Assembly: GCF_004364935.1 (NCBI RefSeq)
Contig: NZ_SOBT01000008.1
Location: 1,615,534 to 1,679,533, forward strand
Origin: Panacagrimonas perspica
GTDB lineage: Bacteria > Pseudomonadota > Gammaproteobacteria > Nevskiales > Nevskiaceae
DNA length: 64,000 nucleotides
Reading direction: 5' to 3'
Under the pieces are notes generated by a model. It was not told the origin of the DNA, searched no databases, and worked only from the letters and a program-made list of their open reading frames with translations. Every line of letters begins with the position of its first letter. Position 1 is the stretch's first letter. Position numbers and translations under genes: made by a program. Shown piece by piece: positions 1 through 8,788 of the stretch.

Positions 1-497
1 CCGTACTTGTGCATGTAGCGCGCGGCCTGCAGCGCACCCCAGCTCGCAGGCGTCATCGCACCATAAGGCACGCACCAGAGCAGCGAGCCGGTGCCGTTAC
101 CGGACTGGAACGCCATCATCTGCTGGTTCGGGTTCTGGCCGAAGCGATACTGGCTGCGCTCGTTCATCGCGCGCCAGATCAGCACGTGCTTGCACAGGCC
201 GGCGTTCACCATCGCCATCGCCTGGTAGATCGTCGCAGCCGCTGCGGCGCCGCCGCCGGGAATGCGCGTGGTGTACGCGAGATCCTTCACGCCCAGGCAG
301 CGCGCGAGCATGACCTCGTCGCTGTTGTCGATCGTGAACGTGATCATGCCGTCGATGTCGTGCGGGCTGATGCCGGCATCGTCGCAGGCGGCCTTGGCGC
401 ACTCGGCAGCAAGCTGCAGCTCGCTGCGTCCGGAAGCCTTCGAATACTCGGTGTGTCCGATGCCGGCGATCGCGGCATCCGTGAACTGGCGGGTCAT
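1..497 (-). CDS. Thiolase-like protein (SCP-x/Ltp2 type), 3' part beyond left edge
   Basis: N-terminal 165 residues of a thiolase-fold protein. It starts at the ATG at 497 and runs off the window, so the C-terminal catalytic half is not visible. The start MTRQFTDAAIAGIG and the later stretch around NERSQYRFGQNPN are typical of lipid-transfer-type thiolases. Where true thiolases carry the nucleophilic cysteine, this protein reads PGGGAAAAA, so the cysteine appears to be missing. Family knowledge: Cys-less thiolases paired with a DUF35 protein (Ltp2 with ChsH2-DUF35) act as retro-aldolases in steroid side-chain removal. The DUF35 gene lies 7 bp upstream in the same orientation, which supports a complex. 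A thiolase-fold enzyme is secure; the aldolase role is inference. Confidence 0.8.
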   Translation of the reverse strand, partial: MTRQFTDAAIAGIGHTEYSKASGRSELQLAAECAKAACDDAGISPHDIDGMITFTIDNSDEVMLARCLGVKDLAYTTRIPGGGAAAAATIYQAMAMVNAGLCKHVLIWRAMNERSQYRFGQNPNQQMMAFQSGNGTGSLLWCVPYGAMTPASWGALQAARYMHKY

Positions 498-504
498 GTC
501 GGTC

Positions 505-948
505 TCAAGCCTTCTTCGAACGAGGCCGGAACACCGGCACCTTGTGATTGCCCATCGTCGGCTCGAAGAAGACTTCGACCTCCATGTCCTGCTTCACGTC
601 CTCGTAGGCGACGCCGACGAGATTCGAGACCATGCGTGTGCCTTCCTGGAGTTCCACGATGATGACGATCGGCGCTTCCTTGAATCCGAACGGCGGCGGG
701 TGACGCGGAATCGTCCAGCCGTGCACGGTGCCGTAGCCCGAGAGCTTCACTTCCTCGCGCTTGAGGCTGTGGCAGTGCGGGCACATCGGCCGCGGCGGGA
801 AGCGGAACTGCTGGCAGTCGCCGCACTTCTCGCCGAGGAATTCCTCCTTGTCCGAGGCGTCCCAGAAGAACTTGGCGTCGTGCTGGATGATCGGCGCGAT
901 GCGCGTGGGCTTGGGCGGCGGCGTGGGGGCGTCGGGGGTCTGGGTCAT
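505..948 (-). CDS. DUF35 OB-fold/zinc-ribbon protein, thiolase partner
   Basis: A 147-residue protein with a rubredoxin-like zinc ribbon (C42-x2-C45 and C56-x2-C59) followed by an OB-fold acyl-CoA-binding domain, the standard DUF35 order. DUF35 proteins are obligate partners of thiolase-fold enzymes, here the gene 7 bp downstream. The start is ATG at 948, because the proline-rich N-terminus leads directly into the conserved region before the ribbon. The longer open frame reaching to 1644 overlaps the opposite-strand SDR and is not credible. The pair may form an acyl-CoA thiolase or aldolase acting on steroid or lipid side chains; the substrate is unknown. Confidence 0.85.
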   Translation of the reverse strand: MTQTPDAPTPPPKPTRIAPIIQHDAKFFWDASDKEEFLGEKCGDCQQFRFPPRPMCPHCHSLKREEVKLSGYGTVHGWTIPRHPPPFGFKEAPIVIIVELQEGTRMVSNLVGVAYEDVKQDMEVEVFFEPTMGNHKVPVFRPRSKKA

Positions 949-1043
949 CGGTCTGGGTTGATCCCTGGATTCTCGTGTCGGTGACGATAGCGGCGCTGGG
1001 CGCGCAGCGTCCTGCCGCAAACGGGTGAGCGGGTCAGACGACC

Positions 1044-1113
1044 GTAGCCCGGGTGCAGCCCGGGGCGCGTACCGCTCGACGGAGCGGCGCATCCCGGGTT
1101 GCACCCGGGCTAC
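1044..1113. repeat. REPIN 1 (GTGCA-type arms)
   Basis: Two inverted REP sequences. The left half is GTAG followed by CCCGGGT-GCA-GCCCGGG, and the right half mirrors it and ends in CTAC. It is the only copy lying between two gene starts (DUF35 and SDR) rather than at a gene end. Confidence 0.85.
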
Positions 1114-1197
1114 GGTTTCCTCATCCCAACAGAGGACGCCGCCGCGGCGCGCGCTGAAGATCATGCGCCCGTACCCCACCGCGAGGAGAACGAGAAC

Positions 1198-1965
1198 ATG
1201 GCACACCCCATCCTGGGCAAGGGCGCCACCGTGGTATTCGGTGGCAGCGGCGGCATCGGCCAGGAAGTGGCCAAGAGTTTCGGCGCCGCGGGCTCCGATG
1301 TGGCGGTGATGTATCGCTCGAAGCAGGACGTCGCCGAACGCGTCGCCGGCCAGATCCGCGAGAAGGGACAGAAGGCCACGCTGCACGCGGCCGACGTGAC
1401 GGACGCCGAGCAGGTGAAGTCGGCCATCGCCGATGTCATCGCCGCGCACGGTCGCATCCACACCGTGGTCTGGGGCGCCGGCCCGGTCGTCGAGCAGGTC
1501 CACATCGCCGACACCACGCAGGAGCTGTGGAAGCGCTCGATCGACATCGAGGTGCATGGCTTCTTCAACGCGGTGCAGGCCACGTTGCCGCATCTGCGCG
1601 CAGGAGGCGGCGGGTCCTACGTGCACCTGGGTTCGGCGGGCCACGTGTGGTGGCCGGCGAAGGACGGATTGTCGGTTGCGCCCAAGGCGGCCAACGAGGC
1701 GCTGGTGAAGGGCATCGCGAAGGAGGAAGGCCGCAACAACGTGCGCGCCAACTCGATCCTGGTCGGCGTCATCGAGGCCGGCATGTTCCTGGAACTGCTC
1801 AAGCGCGGCGTGTTCGACGACGTCTGGACCGCCGAAGTGCAGAAGATGCTGGCAATCAAGCGCTGGGGGAAGCCGGAAGAGATCGGATCGGCCGCGCTGT
1901 TCCTCGCCACCAACGGTTACGTGACGGGACAGCAGATCAACGTGTCGGGCGGGTTTGGGGTCTGA
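1198..1965 (+). CDS. SDR-family protein lacking the catalytic tyrosine
   Basis: A 255-residue Rossmann-fold short-chain dehydrogenase. The nucleotide loop GGSGGIG is at the N-terminus, a WGAG replaces the usual NNAG, and the C-terminus (GQQINVSGG) is typical. The YxxxK active site is altered: the lysine sits in SVAPK, with serine where the tyrosine should be. The protein may therefore be a binding or non-redox member, or use another residue. The ATG at 1198 is preceded by an AGGAG ribosome site; longer versions would run through REPIN 1. It converges on the ALDH gene, with REPIN 2 between them. Confidence 0.85.
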   Translation: MAHPILGKGATVVFGGSGGIGQEVAKSFGAAGSDVAVMYRSKQDVAERVAGQIREKGQKATLHAADVTDAEQVKSAIADVIAAHGRIHTVVWGAGPVVEQVHIADTTQELWKRSIDIEVHGFFNAVQATLPHLRAGGGGSYVHLGSAGHVWWPAKDGLSVAPKAANEALVKGIAKEEGRNNVRANSILVGVIEAGMFLELLKRGVFDDVWTAEVQKMLAIKRWGKPEEIGSAALFLATNGYVTGQQINVSGGFGV

Positions 1966-1966
1966 C

Positions 1967-2065
1967 GTGGCCCGGGTGAAACCCGGGGTTCCCCTCGCCT
2001 ACGGAGCGCAACCCCGGGTTTCACCCGGGCTACGGGTTACGAGCCCCGGACTTCGTCCTGGCTAC
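1967..2065. repeat. REPIN 2 plus an extra single REP
   Basis: A full paired element at 1967-2033 (GTGG head, GTGAAA-type arms, CTAC end) is followed by a single REP of the CTTCGTC type at 2044-2065. It sits between two convergent genes. The terminal CTAC of the single REP supplies the TAG stop of the minus-strand ALDH. Confidence 0.85.
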
Positions 2066-3561
2066 TTGAACAATCCGACGAAGCGCACGATGCCGTCGAT
2101 CAGCTTCACCATCCACGGCGCCAGCGGCTTGCCGTCGATGAGCTGGCCCAGCTGCTTCTTGTACTTGTCCGTGAGCGGCGGAAACATCGAGCGCGGTTCG
2201 ATCACCGGCGGGCCTTCCTCGACGATCGCGCGGCCGTTCGAGCACTCGTTGAACGTGGCGAAGCCGACCATGCGGCCGATGCCACTGGAATTCACGCCGC
2301 CGAACGGCAGCAGCGGGTTGGTCCCGGACTGCACGACGTTGTGGTTGACGACCAGGCTGCCCGACGTCGTGTGCGCGATGTACCAGTCGATCTCGGTGCG
2401 GTCCTTGGCGAAGACGTAGGCCGCCAGCGGCTTGGGCCGTGAGCCGATCTCGCGAATCACATCCTCGCGCGTGCGGAACGGAATCACCGCGATCACCGGC
2501 CCGAAGATTTCTTCCTGCATGAGCTTCATCGAGCCGGTGACGTTCGTCACCACGGTCGGCGCGATGTAGCGCTCGTCGGCCTTGTACTCGCCACCGCAGA
2601 CGATCGTCGCACCTTGCGCGCGCGCGTCCTCGACCAGCGCGCGGATGCGCTCGAAGTGCCGCGTGTTGACGATGCGCGGGTACTCGGGATTCTTGTCGTA
2701 GCCCTCGCCCTTGGGGTCGTACATGGCCTTGATCTCGCGCACCAGCGTCGAGACGTAGTGATCGATCACCGACTCGTGCACCAGCACGTAGTCCGGCGCG
2801 ATGCAGGCCTGCCCCGCATTGCACATGCGGCCCCACGAGGTCTTCAACGCCGCGTCCTCGACATCCGCGCTCTTGTCGACGATCGACGGATTCTTGCCGC
2901 CCATCTCCAGCGTCACCGACGCGAAATGATCCGCCGCCGCCTTCATGACGATGCGGCCGACGTGGTTGTTGCCGATGTAGAAGATGTGATGGAACGGCTG
3001 CGCCAGCAGCGCCTGCGCGGTCTCGGCGCCACCCTCGATGACGATGACTTCGCCGTCCGGGAACGCCTCGCGAACGATGCGCGCGACCAGCTTCGACGAG
3101 TGCGGCGAGAGTTCCGAGGGCTTCAGGATCACCGCATTGCCGGCGGCGATCGCGCCCAGCGTCGGCAGCAGGCCGATCACGTACGGCGCGTTCCAGCTCG
3201 GCAGCACCAGCACCATGCCCTTGGGCTCGTAGCGCACGTAGCACTTCTTGCCGAGCGTCATCAGCGAATTGGGCGCGCGCTTGGGCGTCATCCAGTCTTC
3301 GAGATGCCGCGCGATGTAGTCCGCCTCGAACTTGAGCATCACCAGTTCGCCGTCCATGTCCGGCGGCGACAATCCACGCTCGAGCTTCCCGGTCTCGTAG
3401 ATCTCGGCGCGGTACTTGAGCACCGTCGCCATCAGACGGCGCACCTTGGCGATGCGTTGCGCCGCCGTGGTGTCGACCAGGTTCGGGGCGATGGCCGCGA
3501 CCTGCCGGAACAGGGTCGAGACATCGGCCATCGGCGGCGTTTCGATGAGGGGAGCGTTCAT
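2062..3561 (-). CDS. Aldehyde dehydrogenase (coniferyl-aldehyde dehydrogenase-like)
   Basis: A 499-residue NAD(P)-dependent aldehyde dehydrogenase that oxidises an aldehyde to the acid. Visible active-site features are PSWN around N124, general base E219 in LEMGG, and nucleophile C253 in NAGQAC. FYIGN replaces the common FTGS, which points to the coniferyl/fatty-aldehyde branch. The ATG at 3561 (MNAPLIE) is chosen because the upstream extension is low-complexity and lacks a ribosome site. Its TAG stop lies inside a REP sequence. The natural substrate cannot be read from sequence; an aliphatic or aromatic aldehyde from lipid or lignin-like compounds is plausible. Confidence 0.92.
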   Translation of the reverse strand: MNAPLIETPPMADVSTLFRQVAAIAPNLVDTTAAQRIAKVRRLMATVLKYRAEIYETGKLERGLSPPDMDGELVMLKFEADYIARHLEDWMTPKRAPNSLMTLGKKCYVRYEPKGMVLVLPSWNAPYVIGLLPTLGAIAAGNAVILKPSELSPHSSKLVARIVREAFPDGEVIVIEGGAETAQALLAQPFHHIFYIGNNHVGRIVMKAAADHFASVTLEMGGKNPSIVDKSADVEDAALKTSWGRMCNAGQACIAPDYVLVHESVIDHYVSTLVREIKAMYDPKGEGYDKNPEYPRIVNTRHFERIRALVEDARAQGATIVCGGEYKADERYIAPTVVTNVTGSMKLMQEEIFGPVIAVIPFRTREDVIREIGSRPKPLAAYVFAKDRTEIDWYIAHTTSGSLVVNHNVVQSGTNPLLPFGGVNSSGIGRMVGFATFNECSNGRAIVEEGPPVIEPRSMFPPLTDKYKKQLGQLIDGKPLAPWMVKLIDGIVRFVGLFK

Positions 3562-3704
3562 GGACACGATGCGACCTAGGGTAGCGAGTGCCGGAATGGT
3601 CCGGTCAACGCCACGCCGCGGCATCCCCCAAAGCAAGTACCCCGCAGGCGCCGCCAAGCCCACATCAGCCGGAGGCCAGCCACACGTCCTCAGCGGCTGA
3701 ACGA

Positions 3705-3732
3705 GAAGCCCGGGCGCGAACGCCCGGGCTTC
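3705..3732 (-). terminator. Hairpin terminator after glycine-zipper gene
   Basis: A perfect 12-bp GC-rich stem (GAAGCCCGGGCG and its complement) closed by a CGAA tetraloop. It starts 12 bp past the stop of the minus-strand glycine-zipper gene. The T-tract on that strand is weak (TCGTTC). Confidence 0.6.
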
Positions 3733-3744
3733 GACGCGGGACGG

Positions 3745-4077
3745 CTACCCGATGCGGCGACACACTTCCTGTGTGGTGGTGCCGCTCTCGACGCGATTCT
3801 TGTTCACCTGCTGGCCCGCGATCGCGCCGCCCGCGGCACCGACGCCGGTCGCGATGTCCTTGCCGCTGCCACCGCCGATCTGGTTGCCGACGACACCGCC
3901 GATCACCGCGCCGACCACGGGCCCCGCGATCGGATGATTGCCCTTGGTCTGGACCGTCTGCGTCGTGCACTCCATCCGGTTTCCGTCCGAGTCGGTGTAG
4001 ACCCGCGCCATCGCGCTGGACATCACGGTGCCGAGCACCGCCGCCGTCACCAGACCGCCCAGCATTCGCTTGTTCAT
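3745..4077 (-). CDS. Glycine-zipper 2TM envelope protein (17 kDa surface antigen-like)
   Basis: A 110-residue exported protein. The N-terminus MNKRMLGGLVTAAVLG is a signal peptide. The middle contains a YTDSDGNR stretch, and residues around 50-90 form a glycine zipper (repeated GxxxG: GPVVGAVIGG, GVGAAGGAIAG) of the Rick_17kDa_Anti family. Such proteins sit in the periplasm or outer membrane and are thought to have a structural or stress role. No lipobox cysteine is apparent next to the signal peptide. The start at 4077 is favoured because the longer frame adds a basic, unstructured segment. It is followed by a strong hairpin. Confidence 0.85.
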   Translation of the reverse strand: MNKRMLGGLVTAAVLGTVMSSAMARVYTDSDGNRMECTTQTVQTKGNHPIAGPVVGAVIGGVVGNQIGGGSGKDIATGVGAAGGAIAGQQVNKNRVESGTTTQEVCRRIG

Positions 4078-4162
4078 CGCTTGCTCCTTGATGCAGGTTT
4101 TTGACGATTCCACCATCACCTGCAGGACTGAACTGGCGGTGAACCCTGCGCCGGTCGCGGGA

Positions 4163-4693
4163 TCAATCGTTGCGCTTGCCCTGGCGGCGGACCTCTTCCG
4201 GGTTGTCGGTGTCGGTGGCCCAGATGCCGCGCCGCGCTTTCTTGGCTTCCTTCTGCGCATCGGCGTAAGCGCCGTCGCTTTCCGACTTCAGATCCGTCGC
4301 CCAGCCCTCGCGCACGAGCAGGGTGTTCAGGTTCTTGCCGTCCGCGCTGCAGTTGGCGCCGGCGTTGCTGCCGTCCTTGCCCGTCACCGCCTCGCAGCTG
4401 ACGGTCTTGCCATCGATGTGATGACGCAGCGCGGTGGCCGCGGCCTCGCCGCACTTCCAGGGCTTGGCGTCGCGCAGGCAGACCTGGTCGTCGTCCGGCG
4501 CCTCGATGCCGTGCAGGCGCACCTTCTTGCCCTGGATCTTCAGCGTGCCGGCATCGACGACCGTCGCGGTTCCGGAGATCGTGTCGGCCGACCTCGCGTT
4601 CATCGACGTGAAACTTGCGCCGATTCCCAGCAGCAGGATCGGCAGCAGCAGGGAGCGGGAACCGGAGGGGTGAACCTGGGACGGACGGGTCAT
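4163..4693 (-). CDS. Secreted thermonuclease-like (SNase) nuclease
   Basis: A 176-residue protein with a long hydrophobic signal segment (about residues 13-35) followed by a staphylococcal-nuclease OB-fold. Matches include VRLHGIEAPD, LVREGWA and ARRGIWA, covering the arginine and acidic residues used for phosphodiester hydrolysis. Likely an exported Ca-dependent nuclease acting on DNA or RNA outside the cytoplasm. The C-terminus is highly charged. It lies 83 bp downstream of yaeQ in the same orientation and may be co-transcribed. ATG 4693 is chosen because it precedes the signal peptide directly. Confidence 0.85.
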   Translation of the reverse strand: MTRPSQVHPSGSRSLLLPILLLGIGASFTSMNARSADTISGTATVVDAGTLKIQGKKVRLHGIEAPDDDQVCLRDAKPWKCGEAAATALRHHIDGKTVSCEAVTGKDGSNAGANCSADGKNLNTLLVREGWATDLKSESDGAYADAQKEAKKARRGIWATDTDNPEEVRRQGKRND

Positions 4694-4776
4694 GGCACGG
4701 ACTCTTGGGAGGGTTCCGGGAGAGTCTGCCTTGCCGCCTGAATGCAGACTGTAGAAACCCGCGCCCGGCCTCCGGA

Positions 4777-5316
4777 TCAGCCCAGCCGGTGGACCTCGAC
4801 GGCCGTCGATATCGAGTGGCCATCGATATCCAGATAGAGCTGTCCCTCCGTGAACGACACCGACAGCTTCGAGCGGCGTTGCAGCCGTTTGGACGCGTCC
4901 GCCATGAAATCGCGCGCGAACGCGTGAACCGGGATCTCCTCGGCGCGATGGATGCGCGCACCCGCGTACTGGGCCAGCAGCGGCTCGATCTGGCGATGCG
5001 TGTATAGCGCCGCCCGCCCGGCGAGCTTCATCCCGCGGTGCAGGCGATCGGCGTCCGGCGCGCCGACCTCGAACCAGCCGGTGATGCGGCCCGTCAGGTC
5101 CCGGACCAGCACGGCCGGTTGGTCGACCGCAGCAACGCCCTCGGTCAGTTCGATGCCCTCGCCGTATTCCAGGCAGTAGGCCAGCAACCGCACCAGCATG
5201 AATTCGGCGGTCTCCGACGGCTGCTGCGCGACGCGCAGCTCGAAGTCCGTATAGGTGCCGCGATCCATGTTGGCGAGCTGGATCGTGAAACTGTGCATCG
5301 TTGCAGTCAGGGCCAT
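4777..5316 (-). CDS. yaeQ: YaeQ family protein
   Basis: A 179-residue protein matching YaeQ from its first residues (MALTATMHSFTIQL, then DMDRG-like and LRVAQQPSET) to the end. YaeQ has a PD-(D/E)xK-like nuclease fold, but its cellular role is not established; older reports of an RfaH-suppressing function are disputed. ATG 5316 corresponds to the conserved MAL start of the family, so the longer frame is rejected. It is transcribed divergently from the patatin gene, with about 110 bp between their starts. Confidence 0.88.
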   Translation of the reverse strand: MALTATMHSFTIQLANMDRGTYTDFELRVAQQPSETAEFMLVRLLAYCLEYGEGIELTEGVAAVDQPAVLVRDLTGRITGWFEVGAPDADRLHRGMKLAGRAALYTHRQIEPLLAQYAGARIHRAEEIPVHAFARDFMADASKRLQRRSKLSVSFTEGQLYLDIDGHSISTAVEVHRLG

Positions 5317-5426
5317 GGCGCTCGGCGTTCCGAAGAGACCGACAGGATACGGATTCGCCACCGCCGCCTGCCCGCCTCCCGAATGGCATCGAACTTGCGG
5401 CATGGGGGCATAGGCCGGAGACCTCG

Positions 5427-6713
5427 ATGGACGGTGGAGGAAGCAGCGTTACGAAAGGGAAGGCATCGGGTCCGCAGACGGCGCCCAGGCCGATGACGGG
5501 GCTGGTGCTGACGGCCGGCGGCTCGCGCGGCGCCTACCAGGCCGGCGTGCTCAAGCGCATCGGCGAATTGCCCTCGTTGCGCAACAAGCCCTCGCCGTTT
5601 CCGATCATCGCCGGAGCGTCCGCCGGCGCCATCAACGGTGCAGCGATCGCCTCGTACGCGTCCAACTTCGGGGAAGGTACGGCGCGACTTGCCCAGATCT
5701 GGGCACAGCTGAGCGTCACCGACGTGATGCGCACCGACTTTCGCGCGCTGCTGGGCAACGCGGGACGGCTGACGCTCGATCTGGCGCTGGGTGGCATGAT
5801 CGGCGCCGGGCGCGTCGAGTCGCTGTTCGATTCCTCTCCGCTGCGCCAGTTCCTGGCGCGGCACCTGCCGATCGCCGGCATCGGCGAAGCGATCGCCCGG
5901 CGGCATATCTACGCGGTCGCCATCACGGCGACCGGCTATCACTCCGGCAAGGCTTTCACGTTCATCCAGGGCCATCGCGGTCATCCGATGTGGAACAAGA
6001 GCCGGCGCGTGGCGCTCAAGGCAACGCTCGGTATCGATCACGTCCTGGCCTCGTCGTCGATTCCACTGGTCTTTCCTCCGGTCGCACTGAAGACCACCGG
6101 ACCGAAGGCCTACTTCGGCGACGGCGCGCTGCGTCTGGTGACGCCGCTGTCGCCAGCGATCCGCCTGGGCGCCGATCGCCTGTTCGCCATCGGCGTGCGC
6201 TGCCAGGACGCGGCCGACGATCTGGTGCGCTCCGAGCTGTCGGACGATACCGGCGGCGCAGCGCTCAACCGTCCGCCGCTGTCGCAGATCTGCGGCGTGT
6301 TCCTCAACGCGATCTTCCTGGATCACCTCAACGCGGACGTCGATCACCTGCTGCGGATGAATGCCCTGGTCGCCGCGTACCAGGCCGCACAGGCCCGGCT
6401 GCCGACGTCACCGCAGGTCAGCGAGCCGATGCGGGTCATCGAGCCGCTGGTGGTCTCGCCGTCCGAAGACATCGCGATCATCGCCAAGACGATGGCCCAC
6501 CGGATGCCGCGCAGCATCCGCTACCTGATGGATGGGCTCGGTACGCCCGACGCCCAGAGCGCCGACCTGATGAGCTACCTGCTGTTCGACGGCGCGTTCT
6601 CGCGCGAGCTGATCCAGCTCGGCTATCGCGACGCGCAACAGCGCATCGACGAGATCGAGGATTTCCTGGTGGCGAAGTCGGGTGCCGGTCGCAAGCGCCG
6701 GGCGGCGGCTTAG
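5427..6713 (+). CDS. Patatin-like phospholipase
   Basis: A 428-residue patatin-domain lipid hydrolase. It shows the glycine-rich oxyanion segment AGGSRGAYQAG (about 30-40), the nucleophile elbow GASAG with S65, and the aspartate of the Ser-Asp dyad in FGDGA. The C-terminal third contains a helical region rich in MNALVAAYQ-type sequence typical of bacterial patatins with a DUF3376-like tail. No signal peptide, so it is probably cytoplasmic or membrane-associated, cleaving phospholipids or acyl esters. ATG 5427 is used; ATG 5493, just before the domain, is an alternative. Confidence 0.88.
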   Translation: MDGGGSSVTKGKASGPQTAPRPMTGLVLTAGGSRGAYQAGVLKRIGELPSLRNKPSPFPIIAGASAGAINGAAIASYASNFGEGTARLAQIWAQLSVTDVMRTDFRALLGNAGRLTLDLALGGMIGAGRVESLFDSSPLRQFLARHLPIAGIGEAIARRHIYAVAITATGYHSGKAFTFIQGHRGHPMWNKSRRVALKATLGIDHVLASSSIPLVFPPVALKTTGPKAYFGDGALRLVTPLSPAIRLGADRLFAIGVRCQDAADDLVRSELSDDTGGAALNRPPLSQICGVFLNAIFLDHLNADVDHLLRMNALVAAYQAAQARLPTSPQVSEPMRVIEPLVVSPSEDIAIIAKTMAHRMPRSIRYLMDGLGTPDAQSADLMSYLLFDGAFSRELIQLGYRDAQQRIDEIEDFLVAKSGAGRKRRAAA

Positions 6714-6772
6714 GGCGGCTCGTATTCGGGCCGGGGAAGGAGAAATACGAAGGGACCCGATGCAGCGCGTCC

Positions 6773-8626
6773 CTAGTCCCTGCTCCGCGCCATGCAGAAC
6801 GCGCGGAACGCGTCGGGATCGATCGCCGGCGACGTGAGGTGCCCCTGGTAGAGATCGCACTCCCAGTCGCGCAGCAGCGCGAGCTGGCGCTTGTTCTCGA
6901 CGCCCTCGGCCACGAACAGCAGGCCCAGGCTGTGCGTCATGCCGATGACCGCCTTCACCAGCCGCGCACTGTCGCGATCCTCCACCAGATCGACGACGAA
7001 GCTGTGATCGATCTTGATCGAGTTGACCGGAAACCGCTTGAGATAGCCGAGCGACGAATAGCCGGTCCCGAAATCGTCGAGCGACACCGTGATGCCGCGC
7101 GCGCGCAGCGTCGTGAGAACCGACACCGCGTGATCCGGCGTCGTCATCAGCGCGCTTTCCGTGATCTCCAGATCCAGATGGGACGCCGGCGTGGAAGAGC
7201 CGTCGAGGATCTCCAGGAAGGAACGAAGGAAGTTCTCGTCGAGGAACTGGTTGGCCGACACGTTCACCGAGATGCGCGGCGACTCGAAGCCCTGTGACTT
7301 CCAGGTGGCGATCTGCGCCAGCACGCGCATCAGCACCCACCGCCCCAGCGGCACGATCAGCCCGGACTCCTCCGCCACCGGGATGAATTCTCCGGGCGAC
7401 ACCTGGGAGCCGTCCGGCCGCTTCCAGCGCAACAAGGCCTCCGCGCCATCGACCGTGTGTCCGTCCATCTGCAGCTTGGGCTGGTAGTGCACCGACAACT
7501 CGTTCTCGTCGATGGCCACGCGCAGCCAGTCTTCGAGTTGCTTGCGCCGGCTCACGGCCTCGCTCATCGCCGCGTCGAACATCGTCACCTGCGCCCGCCC
7601 CCCGCGCTTGGCCACGTACATCGCGATGTCGGCATTGCGCTGGGCCTCCGCCAGATCGGCGCCGTGGGCGGGCAGCATGACCACGCCGATCGAGGCGCTG
7701 AGCTGGAAGCGGAACTGGTTGTAGCGATACGGCTGCGACAGCGTTTCGAGGATGCGTTGCGCCTGCTCCTGCGCGTCCGAGGTCTTGAGCACGAAGGTCA
7801 GGATGACGGCGAACTCGTCACCGCCCAGCCGCGCGGCCACGCAGTCCGCGGCCACCGCGGCCTTCAGACGCTGCGCGAGTTCGGTCAGCAGCGCGTCGCC
7901 CTGCGGATGCCCGAAATTGTCGTTGAAGTCCTTGAAGCGATCGAGATCGATGAACAGCAGCGCGGCGCGCGTGCCCTGGTTCGCGCAGTCGTCGATGATC
8001 TCGCGCAGGCGCACGTCGAACTGCGTGCGATTGGGCAGGCCGGTCAGCGGATCGTGCTGCGCCTGGTGTTCCAGCGGCAGCATGACCTTGCGGCGCAGCG
8101 CGAACACCGTCAGGGCGACCGAGCAGAGCGCCGCCAATAGTCCCAGCAGGCACAGCATGAACAGGTGCGGGTCCGCGGCGTTCATCGCAGGCCGCGTATG
8201 GCAGCGCAGGTAGACCCGCCAGGTCCCGTCCGAACGCTGGACGTCGAACGCCACGTCGGAGACGCCATCCTGGTGCTCGATCCGGGTACCCGGCCCCGCC
8301 AGTTCCTCGAAATCGAAATCGACGAAGCCGGCCTCCGCGGCGACGTCGCCCCCCTCGGCGCGGATCACGATGCCGAGCAGCAGCGGACGATGCCGGACCT
8401 GGTCGGCCGCCACCCGCGGCGGGCCGGTCTGCAGCAGCGCATCGATGCGCGAGGCTTCTTCGCGGATCACGCCCGCGACCTGCTGGTGACGCGACTGCAT
8501 CAGCAGCGGCACGAAGACGACGGCCTGCACGGCCAGCAGGCCGCACAGCACCGTCAGCACCAGCGACTTTCCGATGCGCGAGCGCCAGATCTTGCGCGCA
8601 TCGAGCAGGAGCTCCCTCGTATTCAC
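6773..8626 (-). CDS. Membrane GGDEF-EAL protein (cyclic-di-GMP turnover)
   Basis: A 617-residue inner-membrane protein. It has a TM helix at about 21-42, a periplasmic sensor of about 110 residues with no recognised fold, a second TM at about 156-176, a GGDEF domain with intact GGDEF at 268-272, and an EAL domain with EALLR at 396-400 and DDFGTGYSSL further on. Both diguanylate-cyclase and phosphodiesterase signatures look complete. The RxxD inhibitory site expected just before GGDEF is absent. The start is GTG at 8626, with GGAGAGAG upstream. Net c-di-GMP direction cannot be decided from sequence. Confidence 0.92.
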   Translation of the reverse strand: MNTRELLLDARKIWRSRIGKSLVLTVLCGLLAVQAVVFVPLLMQSRHQQVAGVIREEASRIDALLQTGPPRVAADQVRHRPLLLGIVIRAEGGDVAAEAGFVDFDFEELAGPGTRIEHQDGVSDVAFDVQRSDGTWRVYLRCHTRPAMNAADPHLFMLCLLGLLAALCSVALTVFALRRKVMLPLEHQAQHDPLTGLPNRTQFDVRLREIIDDCANQGTRAALLFIDLDRFKDFNDNFGHPQGDALLTELAQRLKAAVAADCVAARLGGDEFAVILTFVLKTSDAQEQAQRILETLSQPYRYNQFRFQLSASIGVVMLPAHGADLAEAQRNADIAMYVAKRGGRAQVTMFDAAMSEAVSRRKQLEDWLRVAIDENELSVHYQPKLQMDGHTVDGAEALLRWKRPDGSQVSPGEFIPVAEESGLIVPLGRWVLMRVLAQIATWKSQGFESPRISVNVSANQFLDENFLRSFLEILDGSSTPASHLDLEITESALMTTPDHAVSVLTTLRARGITVSLDDFGTGYSSLGYLKRFPVNSIKIDHSFVVDLVEDRDSARLVKAVIGMTHSLGLLFVAEGVENKRQLALLRDWECDLYQGHLTSPAIDPDAFRAFCMARSRD

Positions 8627-8788
8627 CCCGGCTCTCTCCAGGACGGCGTGGATGGGCGCGTCCTCGTGGTGCGGTACGTCGCCAATATTGTGAGGCGGCC
8701 GCAGCGCCGTGGGTACCTGCCTGCGATGTCAGTGCAAGCACCGCGCATGACGTTACCATCGCTCACTGTCACGATCAGAGCCCAGCCA

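Noticed and set aside
6773-8626. Degenerate GGDEF domain
   Set aside because: Both GGDEF and EAL motifs are intact; only the inhibitory RxxD site is missing.
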